64,000 bases of DNA from Acanthaster planci (lineage: Eukaryota; Echinodermata; Asteroidea; Valvatida; Acanthasteridae): positions 374,001-438,000 of the forward strand of contig NW_019091461.1 of the NCBI RefSeq assembly GCF_001949145.1, read 5' to 3'. Under the pieces are notes generated by a model that did no database searches, was not told the origin of the DNA, and saw only the letters and a list, made by a program, of their open reading frames with translations. Position 1 is the first letter of the stretch, and the number at the start of each line of letters is the position of its first letter. The position numbers were made by a program, and so were the translations under genes. Below are positions 48,101 to 64,000 of the stretch, one piece after another.

Positions 48101-51100
48101 TAGCCAAGAAACTTCAAATTTGTGCTGCATCATCCACTGTACAGGATTGTGCCTTTCTCTACCTGTACAGATTCATTGCTCAACTGTGATGCAAGTTTTT
48201 CTTTTCTTTCACAGAATGAGTACATGGGTCTTGAGACCAACAAGATTGCCCGGGCCGACCAGATGAAAGAACTACGGGCTCTCGTTACGTGAGTATTTTC
48301 CTTCTTTTTTTTTCTGAGACAAATCATGAGAACATGTGATAAACGAGTCATAAACGAGTTGTATTGATAATCCACCCGCTTTCAAATGTATAACAAGAAT
48401 CTTATGTGCAGATGTTATTGAAGTTACATAGCACCTGACATCTCAATTTGTGTGATCTTTGTCAATGCAGAAGTTATCATTTTTACAAGTTGGGATTTAT
48501 TTTTTTCTGGCATTTTTCAACAAGCTTTGAAATTGAAACTGCCAAATGTTAAGGTGCGTGTCTGGTTATTGTTATTGAAGATCAACTGTTGTATAGTCCT
48601 TCAAAATCACTTGTGGATGTGTTAGTATGAAACGGTGAAGTGGATGATACGTCAAAGGCTTTGTTTCCCTATTTTGTGACATACATGGGATGTGACGTGT
48701 GATACAGGTTTTTTTAGCAGGAAGCTTCTAATGGAATATGATGCCTATAATTGAAACAGCGGAAATTACAGGAATACAGGAATTGCCAAAGCTGATAAGT
48801 TTGGGACTGATAGTGCCCCCAAAATATCCTGTTTGTATTCGGTCAATGAGATTTCTGAGTGCTATGCAGGATTAACTTGGGTCTCTTTCAAATATCTAAA
48901 TTAACCATAATGTTGATAGTTTAATTGTTTATAATATTTAAATGCCCCATTGTTTGGCAAAGTCAGTTTTCTGAGGGGCCGAACACTTTGTCAAGTTTCC
49001 TCTTTTATGAAAATAATTTGTTCCCCGTTTGTTTAAATTTTACAATTCAAAATCTGATTATCTGCAATCCACATTTTGGTTTATAATTCTCTGCCCAAAA
49101 CAGGTTATTGGTATATAAATTTATACATAATCATATTAGCATTTTTCATTTTTCCCACCATTTATTTTGTGTCTGGCTGCAGTTATCGCAATCCCTACAT
49201 TGTTGCCTTGTGTGCTTTCTGCTTTGATGGCCCATCTCCCTGTCTGGTCTATGAGTTCATGGAGAATGGATCTCTGGAAGACAATTTACTCTGCAAGGTA
49301 AATGCATTGAATACGTGAGATGATTCATTTCAGTTCAGGCATTTTCCAAATATTGGATTCATTATCTCCATTTTAATGCACGTAAATTATCAAGAAAAAT
49401 TTACTGTTGGAATTAAATGAAGCATTCCAAAGTCTGACCCGGCATTAGATTGTTTAATATTTTATGTGTCAGAAAGATGGAGCTACAGTCACCAAGGCCC
49501 TGTAAACTTAGGAGAGTGATTTCACATAAACTGAAGCTTGAAGCTCACATATGAAACAAAATTGTGGTTTAGAAAACCCCCAAATCCAGCGCTATACCAA
49601 GTTTCACAGCCCATGAATACGATGAATGGGGAAGAAGAGGTCTTTTAGACAAATAATACTACAGCACGGTTGGACAAAAAAGACTATTTGGTTTAAATTT
49701 CAGAAGCATTGCACCTGTCTAGAACTATAATCTATAAATAGTTTGGCCCTGCCAGGATATTCTGGACAGTATATCATGGAGGTATTCATCATAAACCTAG
49801 GGTAGTTGTAATGTACATAATGATAGAGTGACTAAAAAGGCTTTTACTGTCAGAGAAAAACTCTTAAAATCATCCCTGAGTAAAATCCCCTTTTTCCTTT
49901 CCAGTCTATAATCTGAATAGAATAATGACTTCAAATTCTATCAGTTGTAACCGGCATTGTGAAGCTAATAAGTGTCATTTAATAATGGTGTCAGAGCAGA
50001 AGTATAGTTGCCACGAGTTTTGTCTTTGCCTTACTCCTCAAGCAAACTTATACACTGTGAAAAGATTACTCTTTCCCACTTATAATTCACCTGTAGGCCC
50101 AGCGAGGTCCCCTGGATTGGAGGACCCGGCACAGGATTGCAGAGGGCGCAGCGCTGGGGATCAACTTCCTCCACAAGGCCCAGGACAAGCCTCTGATCCA
50201 CGGCGATATCAAAAGGTATGGACAACCTACCGTAGGAGTTTGAATTACCTCTTGATGATGGCAAAATATTTGCTTGGAGTTAAAAGGAAGGATCTTTCTA
50301 CCTATAGACTGGAGATGTGGCCAAAGTCGTGAAGTGGCCATTGTAAACCTCAAGATCTGATACACCATTTCAGTGTATACTTATTGGTTTCAAAACCTCT
50401 TGTTTTACACTGATATGACGTGCTCAACATTTCTGGTTTCTTCAGCTCTTGGTATTTTACAAATTTCAAATTCCTGCCCCTGTCTTACGAGACTTGTAGA
50501 AAAGTTAATATTCCTTCAACTGGATAATTGTTAGTTAAATTCTGCAATAGTAAAATGTACATGTATTAGCCTGTAGGCACTCCTTAATTTCGTTATGTTC
50601 CCCAACTAACTATTTTTTTATATTCACCAACTTTGCCTTGTTTTCTGTATTTTTTCCTCTTCCTCAACAGCGCCAACATCCTGCTAGGCAAGCACATGGA
50701 GCCCAAGATAGCCGACTTTGGTCTGGCCAGGTTTGGTCCAGAGAACGGCAAGACCTACTGTTACCTAAAGACAAAGAACGCTCACGGAACCTTACCCTAT
50801 TTGCCCGAGGAGTTCAAGAGAAGCTTCAAACTCTCCACCAAGGTGGACGTCTTCAGCTTTGGTGTGGTGAGTGCCAAAAATAAGAAATCAAATCAAATTC
50901 AACCCTTTTTGACAGATTACCATGATGTATTAGGGTCATTTGTTGAGTCTTCAGAAAATACCCTTCAAAAACCCTAACTTTGTGTGCAGTTTGGATTGAA
51001 AAGGTTTGAAGTCCCCCAAATCCAACACTGTGTTATACTTAACCAAAGTGGAACCTCACATTTGCCAAGAACTCTACATCAGTTATGGAAAAAAAGTCTT

Positions 51101-54100
51101 TTATTACATGTACACTAAAGTAGATTGTGCCCTTTTTCAGGTGTTGATGGAAATCCTTGCTGGGGAACGAGTTGCAGATAGCAGGCGTGAACCCAACAGA
51201 CTCTTGGTAAAATAAAGTTTTTTGGCATTATTGCAGAGGGGCAAAAACATTACCGGACAGCTAACAGTTGTAAAATTGTTCAGTATTATCATTTTAATTT
51301 GAAATGCAATTTTTGGAATTTTGATTCAGTTACACGGCACATTTGATCTGAAATATAAAAAAATGTTAGATCCTAATATCTAAAAAAAATGAAATCCTTG
51401 TCAACAAAAAGGGCCTGACACATTTACTGAGAATAAAAAACCTGAAAATCCTCAAGAGAATGAAGAGTGTGAAACATCATTTAGAAGCCTTTATGAAGAC
51501 CTGTGAACGTAGCACGGTTATTAAGAACTCAGAATATGAAACGTTCATTGAGTTCTTATGCTCTATTAACTACAGCCTTTTTGTTCAGATATGGGTTGAA
51601 TATTTGTTTTCTCAGACTGACATCATCGAGGAGGCCTTGGAGCTTGAGAAACAGCAGCAAGGCGTGATCGAAAGGATCAGGGACCGGCGTTGTCCTAACT
51701 GGCCTTGGGACATCGCTTGGTGGCTGCTGGACCTAGCCCTGAAATGCACCAAATCAAAGTTCACACAGCGACCAGAAATAGATCAGGTGAGCGATATGGT
51801 TCAGTGTGAATATACACAAATTAAGAAAGATGCTTTTTTTGTGGCGATGTTTTCCAATTTCTGTCCTGTTTTAAATATTATATTGATCAGTTTTATTGGT
51901 TGTTGTTTTGGGGTATACATTTTGGATCATCATAATGTTTGCAATCAGGAAAAATGGCCAGCAAATCAATTTCCCAACATTTTGCCCGATGTATCCTACT
52001 TTTGTACTGGATTTGTTTGTTAAGAATGTGTGACCTACCTGGAGTTGTGTACTGTAGTCTTGTAATGCCATAATCACATAAAGTGGTGCAGTTAATATTT
52101 ACTGTATTCTTTTCTTCATACAAATCTTTCCAGGCTGTCAACACCTTGAGAGACATCGCTGCTGAAATATCCAGACGTGATGAGATGCAGAAACACAGAG
52201 AAGGTAGCCATTTTTGGCACATTGTTTGAGAGTCTTTTTAGTCCATTTTACCAGTTACAAAAAAAAAGGGTTTACAGGACTTTCTTGCAACCAACACTGG
52301 TGTACCAGTGAGATTGTGTTAACAGATCTTTTCTTGTTAGCTCTCAAATCATTGCCTTCAAATTTGCATTTTGTATTTTAGTTGTTAAACAAATATTATA
52401 ACTTACTCTATCCGATAAAGTATACTGTGTTGTGAGTCCCTCTTCATTGCCATCGTCAGGGGTGAGATTTCTCAGCTTGTTAGCTGATGTCAGCTTTTTT
52501 TGTTTTGAATTTCAGCTTTTTTCCCTCACTGGCTGTGTACAAAAGTATACATGTTGAAGATTTTCACAGTTCAGCTTCTGTATGCCTTTTTCAGCTGTTT
52601 TCGGCTATTTTTATCATTGGTCAATCTCACCCCTGCACTGTACCTTGACTTTATTGAATACAATGCCAACCTTCTTAAAGAGAAAATTTCCCAAGCCCCT
52701 CTCAGAGTGGCATTCAGTGTCATTGTTTCTAGATTCCTGGTTGTCAAAGATCTATCATTTCGGTAAAGAGCAGGAAAAGTTATTTATTGAATTGAGAATC
52801 TGATTTCAGATTCTGTATTTATCTCTCAGAGTATCCGGTGCAGGATTCCCACCGACAAAGCCCCGAAGTTATCTACGATCCACATTTTACTGCCCAGACA
52901 CAGAGGCACAGTCCACAAGCTCATGAGGCAATGCTGAGGTACCCCCCACCCACCATGGGACCCCAAGGTCAAGGCCGGGCACCGATGAGGCGTGATTGGA
53001 GTATTGAGTCCAACAATGCAGTGACCGTCAGGCCGGGACTGGTCCCCGATCCGAGGTACGAGGTGAACTATCCAAGGCATCCGATGCCACAGGGGGGACC
53101 TGGCTATGCCCAGGGGTGCCACCCACTGCCCCCTCAGGGTTACTGTGGCCCAAGGCAGGGCTTTCAACCAGGTATCAGGAGGCACATGTCTTCCACCACG
53201 TCGGAGGAGAACAACCTGGCAGGGGAGGACAAGATGCTAGATTTTTCTTCCTCGTCCTCTTCGCTGACATCTTACGATCTTTCCCGGATGAATGACCCAT
53301 CAATGTGCACACCACTCCTGTATCACAGCCAGTCATCTATGCCATCGTCAGTTACCTATCATCATCAGCAGTCGCAGCCCTACAGTCCCCCTGTCTACGA
53401 CTCCAGACACCCAGATCCACGCCAGCCTTACCCTGGCCTCCGGTACCCTGCAGGCTACCGTGGCCAAATTCCCCAGGGCTACCCACAGCTACAGCAGGTG
53501 CCATCTCAGTACCAGAACCCCCTGTGTTCGTCGATGGTCGGCAACATCAGCCCCTATCCCCAGCAGGATTTCAGGCACCAGACGACTGAAGCCAGTTTCT
53601 ACTCCATCCAGAATCCCGCTGTCCCATCATCCTCCAACAGTGGTCAGCAACGCCAGGAGAGCCTGACCCTCCAGGATCACATGAAGCAGTTGGACATCTC
53701 ACAGCTGCCCACCAAACCCATTGGAGGTCTCCCACAGCAAGACCCAGCCTCTAGGGTGCTGGCTGATCGTCAGACACAGCCACCTACCTTTGCTACAGGG
53801 GGCACCCCCAGGAGAGAGCCCGAGCAGAATACAGACATCATCCCTGGATACAAGCCCGGGATGAAGGAGAAGTCGTTCAAACCCTCCCTTGTCACAGCAA
53901 TCAGTGAGGACAGTGACGAAGAAGTCACCCCGCTTCGTACTTCCCTCACCACTGCCGAGATGCAGCAATACCTGGCTGGCAGGCCTCGTGAACCAAGCCA
54001 GCAGACTGAGAAAATGCCGGGGCAGTCATCGGAGAATATGGCTAAGGTGGGCTCAACTGGGCCAATGGCAAACCAGACTGCAGTAACTGACAAGGGCACG

Positions 54101-54652
54101 GACGAGGAATCATCTCTTCTCAAGTCATCACTGACAACAGTCCAGATGAGGCATTTTTTGCCCAGCAAGCGTGAGCCAACTGAAGAGGCAGAAGGAGAAT
54201 CCGCCACTAACAGACTTCAGGATGCCCTGGCGTCTGCCTCGCATTGTCAAGACAGGAGCGCAGCCCAGCCAGCATCAGCAGCCGTGGCAACTGAAATATC
54301 CGACGAAGGACCTTTGACTGCCAAGGAAGACAACAAACCCATTCTGCAGTCTTCTCTGACCTCCGAGCAGATGCGACAGTTCTTACCGAGTAGACGGGAT
54401 CCAAGCCAAGAGACAGAGGCATTGCCCAGGGCAGCACCACAGCAGGCCAAGGCACCGCTAGCTTCTTCATGTACGGACTCTACATCAGTTAGTGCTAGAG
54501 CAACCATCTCCCAAATGAAAAGGGCTGTTGAAGAGTCAGAGAGATGTTACTCGGCCCCGCCTAACACGGCGGCACCCATGACCCAGGAAGCTGGCATGGC
54601 TGAGAGAAGACAGCCGCAACAAACAACCGAGCCTCTAAATGGAAGTCACTGA
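42155..54652 (+). CDS. IRAK1: Interleukin-1 receptor-associated kinase (IRAK1/Pelle type), giant C-terminal tail
   Basis: Adaptor kinase of Toll/IL-1 receptor signalling; its death domain joins the MyD88 assembly and its kinase and tail act toward TRAF6. Exons: 42155-42320, 44911-45096, 45701-45823, 46127-46477, 47300-47466, 48215-48288, 49183-49297, 50097-50215, 50671-50866, 51141-51206, 51616-51786, 52134-52203, 52830-54652 (TGA). All phases fit, giving 1208 aa against about 710 in human IRAK1. Death domain: residues about 28-117. Pro/Gly/Ser/Gln linker: to about 275. Kinase: about 285-600, with Gly loop GEGSFGTVY (307-315), Lys in YAVKRMK (327), Tyr gatekeeper in CLVYEFMENGS (379), catalytic loop HGDIKSANILL (429), DFG (449-451), GTLPYLPEE and VFSFGVVLMEILAG. 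The HGD loop and YLPEE favour IRAK1/Pelle over IRAK4, which has HRD. The tail (602-1208, one exon) is Pro/Gln/Ser-rich with three repeats and one PxExx-acidic match, PTEEAE. An alternative death-domain exon lies at 42919-43053. Confidence 0.93.
42919..43053 (+). CDS. IRAK1: Alternative exon for the first half of the IRAK death domain
   Basis: A 135-nt open segment between acceptor tcgtttag and donor TTGG|gtaagg encodes 45 aa ending DLPLQTRLNLMHALD...NNWRKL. It aligns with the end of exon 1 (DIPLGIRNDICRMLD...AWINL) and with the start of vertebrate IRAK death domains. Exon 1 also ends TTGG|gtaag, so both exons join the exon at 44911 in the same phase. The segment is phase 1 on both sides, so it could be swapped for exon 1, or skipped or included after it. 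An ATG at 42888, in frame after a TGA, would also let it serve as an alternative first exon. Its WRKLA junction resembles IRAK4 more than exon 1 does. Confidence 0.7.
43876..44025 (+). repeat. Dispersed repeat, copy 2
   Basis: Same ordered words as copy 1 near 20678-20825: GCGGCGGAACG, a G run, CCATCAGGCATCAGCCATTA, GCCCCACC, AAAGTGAGGGG, GATGCCCCCAGTC and AAAAG. It lies in the first IRAK intron, shortly before a MITE. Confidence 0.6.
44175..44417. mobile_element. MITE with about 45-bp terminal inverted repeats
   Basis: The left end starts GGGCCGTTTTCCAATACT and carries CATCTCAGGCTT. The inverted right end reads GGGCCCTTTTCCAATACT with CGTCTCAGGCTT. The arms agree over most of about 45 bp. 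The 243-bp element has no coding capacity and lies in the IRAK intron between the death-domain half exons. Flanking duplications were not resolved. Confidence 0.85.
44579..44692. repeat. Short inverted repeat GGATC..GATCTC.ATCAG
   Basis: GGATCTGGATCTCGATCAG and CTGATTGAGATCTGGATCC are near-inverted copies with three mismatches, separated by about 75 bp. This may be another small foldback element, about 220 bp upstream of the IRAK exon at 44911. Ends and class are unresolved. Confidence 0.5.
45299..45627. mobile_element. MITE with about 45-bp terminal inverted repeats in an IRAK intron
   Basis: The left arm runs CAATCGAGTG..GACCAAGAGG then CTGCCATGGAGAGGCCGTTTT. The right arm, inverted, runs CAATAGAGTG..CACCAAGAGG then TTGCCATGGAGAGGCCATTTT. 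Only two or three substitutions plus a 1-nt gap separate the arms. The element is 329 bp, non-coding, and lies between the second death-domain exon and the next coding exon, ending 73 bp before it. Confidence 0.85.
47788..47860 (+). repeat. tRNA-like sequence (tRNA pseudogene or SINE head)
   Basis: The 73-nt segment fits tRNA numbering: D arm GCTC-AGTTGGTA-GAGC, an intact A box TAGCTCAGTTGG, T arm GCAGG-TTCAAAT-CCCGC with B box GGTTCAAATCC, and a 7-bp acceptor GGCAGGA/TCCAGTC with a mismatch and a G-T pair. By position the anticodon would be GGT (Thr). However, position 33 is C instead of the invariant T, and the closing pair of the anticodon stem is T-T. No poly-T terminator follows directly. 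I therefore call it a tRNA-derived repeat, in an IRAK intron. Confidence 0.65.
52457..52635. mobile_element. MITE-like element with 13-bp perfect TIR CAGGGGTGAGATT
   Basis: CAGGGGTGAGATT at the left end and AATCTCACCCCTG at the right end are exact inverted copies bounding 179 bp. The interior repeats TCAGCTTTTT several times. It is non-coding and lies in the last IRAK intron, about 200 bp before the giant terminal exon. Confidence 0.75.
53939..54422 (+). repeat. Three diverged motif repeats coding in the IRAK tail
   Basis: Within the last IRAK exon, three segments starting at residues about 972, 1034 and 1109 share the pattern SSLTT-x-QM-(R/Q)-x-(F/Y)L-x-(S/G)-(K/R)-R-(E/D)-P-(S/T)-x-(Q/E)-(T/A)-E. 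Each is preceded by an acidic run (DSDEE, TDEE, DEG...KED). DNA copies differ at many third positions, so the repeat is old and kept at protein level. No known domain was recognised. Confidence 0.8.
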
Positions 54653-56706
54653 AGTACTTGATGCTTGGCAGACGATTGTTGAATTACAGGAGTAGGACGT
54701 CAGACAACTGTGTACCACAAATGTAGCAAGTTTCCTTTCAACGCTGAATGTGAACTTACTCAGAAGAATTTGGTATGTTGAAAATGCCTATAATTAAGCA
54801 AACTTAGCAAACAGTTTGTAACGAAGCTAACGCATTTTACATGTGGTCGCATCTTAATATCAGGATTCAAGCAGTATTACACAAACTTTGCATTGTAGCA
54901 GTTAGAAGCATGTTTCTAAGGAAACCTTTTCTGCATGAATTTGTAGATTAATGAGTGCTCATGTTGCAGCAAAATGGAGATATTATATACATATGATGTG
55001 TATGCCAGTGTATGCAAAAAAAAGATATTTAATCTGGATTTCTTGGTTCAAAAATTGAGATTTTATTTATACCAAGTGGTGGTCATTTCTTAAATCTTTC
55101 TTTGGAAATTGTGCCTAATAGTATTGAATATGATACTCTAACATTACTGCCTTAAATGCTTGTAAATTATCGCATCTTCAATATTTAAAAAATCAGATTT
55201 TGAAGAATTGATTTTCAATTCAATAATATTAATATTTACTTGCCATCTATAACCCAGATTAAAAAGCGTGAAATGAGATTAATATCTTATTACTATAACA
55301 ATTTTCTCACTATGAGGTGCTCATTTTGTTTTCTTTTTGTAGTCTTTTGGAAACTTTAATTCTAAGAAATGAAGTATAAGTTTTTCCATTAACATTATTC
55401 CTCTTTAAAGTGAATAGTCTCTCAGTTCAGCTACTTGGTACGAATTCTTAGAAAAACTAGTTTTGTAGGAGATTTATTAAAAAAATTTTTTCTGTTTATG
55501 TTTGCTATGGACACATAAACTTCAAAGTTTTAAAGTATGAAAATATATTTCAGACTTTCGTTGTCTTTGTCACTGTGACTTTAGCATTGGCATTTATTTT
55601 GACTTAGCTAACAATTTCAACGTGTTTGTTGCCGTCTATGCTCAGTGATTTACCCCAGAAAATCCCAGTACAAAATTGAACAAGTTTTAATAAAACAATT
55701 ACAAGTTGAAGTGAACTTTTCAAAATGTTGAATATGTAGCGAATTTCGCAGCAACCAGAAGTACAACAAATCTTGAAATTGTACCCTTTCAGTGGACTTT
55801 TGCACGGAGAAAATGTTGCTAAATAAACCACCAGGTTTGAATCCCAATGTTGGTAGCTGACAATGATCCATTCACATGTTGAAACAGTGTAAGAAGACAT
55901 CTGGACATTTTCTGCTTATTTTCTCCTAAACTTATGTTATGGAAAATAAACATGTTTATTCACGTTTCCATAAATTTGCAGATGGGAAAGGAGCATATTT
56001 GGAGTCATTAAAGGACGTAAAACAAGATGTCAGTTTTGAAAACTTGTTTTATTGGGGATGCTGTTCTGTATATTTTGTTGCTGGTATTCACACCGGATGA
56101 ACAATTTCCAAGTTTATGGTATGCAAGAAGTGCTCTTGTAAACAATGTAGAAATCATAGAGGCATGATGGATAAAATAAATAATCATCGGATACATCTTT
56201 CAGAACATTAAAAAAATTATGATAAAATGCAATAAGCAGACTACTAACCTTGAAGACTTTATCGGGAGAAAGGGGCCAAATTCAAATGAAGAAAGTAATA
56301 TTTCAAACGATCATTTCAGGTATCTGGCCAAATTCCCTGACGAGACCTATCGTGCGGTAATGCTACCTTCTTGACGGTGTTCATTTTTAACTGTCCAAGA
56401 AAACGCAACACTTGCAATGCCCATTAACAAAGCACCACACAGGAAAAGACTAGAATAATGTCGTGTATGAAAGTTTAAAGGAACGGAAAGTAAACTCAAT
56501 TTTACTGTTGAGGGGTAGGAGGTCAAACAAGTTTTAGACAGTTAAACGGAGTAACAATCAATTATTTCTGAAGATGCTGCAAGACGAGCTAGAGACAGAC
56601 TCAATAATAAATTCAATAATACACTCTGTGCCCAAACCCAGGGCAGTCATGAACTGAAAATACTTAGTGATTGTTAGAACTATTTTGTGAGGGTATTTAC
56701 AGCAAT
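54653..56706. other. Convergent 3' UTRs of IRAK and DLD
   Basis: Strongly AT-rich, with no coding signal. Plus-strand AATAAA at 55689-55694 and 55945-55950 are IRAK poly(A) candidates. A minus-strand AATAAA (TTTATT at 56048-56053) is a DLD candidate. If the distal signals are used, the two transcripts end only about 100 bp apart. Confidence 0.5.
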
Positions 56707-63179
<6,473 letters not shown>

Positions 63180-64000
63180 CTGTTAAATAAGAAAATGAAC
63201 AATCATCTCTACAACCATACAAATATCACAGGCACAAGTTTTCACAGAGCATCAGATGGTGTGGATCTGTAAAGCGAGTGGAAGGTCCTTCACATTCACA
63301 GATTAGACAAGTACTGTCCAAACTGTAACATTTATAATACACCATAGCTATAATGTTAGTTACAGCAATTTAAACTGGTTGCTTTCTACATGTACTTCTT
63401 ATTGCACCAATCTGCACCACTGGAAACAGGAACCAGACCGGTCTGCAATGAATGGACTCAAACATGTCTCTTTAAAAGTTGGTATAAACATGGTGAATTT
63501 ATCAAAAAGACCCCCCCAAAAAAAATCTATGGTAAGTAAACATAGCCATCAATTAAAGAAAAAATGACCAGAGAGAATGGGAAAGAAACAGAAAAACAGA
63601 AAGAGTTCCAAAAATGTCCACAGACAACACTAATTTTCCCTTAAAATGTTAGGCCTATAATAAGTATAACAGCCATCAGAAAGTGATATCATGCCCCAAA
63701 AAAAGAAATTTAGCTTAGAAAAGTCCAAAGTATTTACTTACACTTACATGACTTAGGCTTTTTCAGACAAATCTCATAGGTTTGTGCAACGGCACATCAA
63801 GTGTTGTCCGTCGTTGTCCATATATGAAACTCTTTCCAAAATTAATATTGTCATGGGACTAGAACCCAATTCATGAGCTTGCTAAACATGCTAAAAAGCG
63901 TTTGTATTGCTAAACTTCTGCCATGTCTGCAGGACCTTGTTGACTTTGTTGAATCCAAAACAAGACTAACACTGTTAATGTTAGATTGGGAAGGGCTAAT
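63180..64000 (-). other. DLD intron 1 (start exon not found)
   Basis: By homology a short exon with the DLD start codon and about a dozen presequence residues should lie upstream on the minus strand. I see no ATG-containing segment ending in a compatible phase-0 donor here, so it probably lies past 64000. The stretch is AT-rich and otherwise featureless. Confidence 0.5.

Noticed and set aside
51460-52023. 187-codon open frame on the plus strand
   Set aside because: Only 51616-51786 is a real IRAK exon; the flanks are introns that happen to stay open.

Overview
This 64 kb window is animal nuclear DNA. It holds multi-exon genes with GT-AG introns, long AT-rich introns and intergenic spacers, and many short inverted-repeat and tRNA-derived repeats. 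Gene content (IRAK-type death-domain kinase, MSRB3-like reductase, IFRD, kinesin-14, mitochondrial DLD) plus repeat style (TIR elements of the 'gggccctgtttcacagaa' type, SINE-like elements, a very frequent palindrome around GTACATGTAC) suggest a marine invertebrate deuterostome. An echinoderm such as a sea star is favoured, but species is an inference, not shown.

Layout: (1) 4.1-6.0 kb, + strand: methionine-R-sulfoxide reductase B, MSRB3-like; five exons seen, any targeting-peptide exon further upstream not found. (2) 9.4-19.7 kb, - strand: IFRD1/2 orthologue, 11 coding exons, complete at 429 aa; converges on MSRB. (3) 22.4-36.9 kb, + strand: an unusual C-terminal-motor kinesin (kinesin-14) of at least 921 aa; its N-terminal half has a low-complexity Gly/Gln-rich head, two copies of a Tyr/Trp/Pro motif, a UBA-like segment and a coiled coil. 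One short exon between 23.1 and 27.4 kb is missing from my model because the phases do not join. (4) 42.2-54.7 kb, + strand: an IRAK1/Pelle-type kinase of 1208 aa with an N-terminal death domain, Pro/Ser/Gly-rich linker, kinase domain and a very long single-exon tail. (5) 56.7-63.2 kb, - strand: dihydrolipoyl dehydrogenase, 11 exons, complete except for the first residues of the mitochondrial presequence; converges on IRAK.

The five genes are unrelated in pathway (redox repair, transcriptional co-regulation, microtubule motor, innate immune signalling, central metabolism), so this is ordinary gene order rather than a functional cluster. The most interesting signals are in the IRAK gene. Two exons encode alternative versions of the first half of the death domain and are phase-compatible with the same downstream exon. 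Its tail has three diverged copies of a 'SLTT-x-QM-x-x-FL' motif. A perfect kappaB site lies about 290 bp upstream of its start codon. Introns and spacers carry at least six inverted-repeat (MITE-like) elements, several tRNA-derived SINEs and two strong hairpins.
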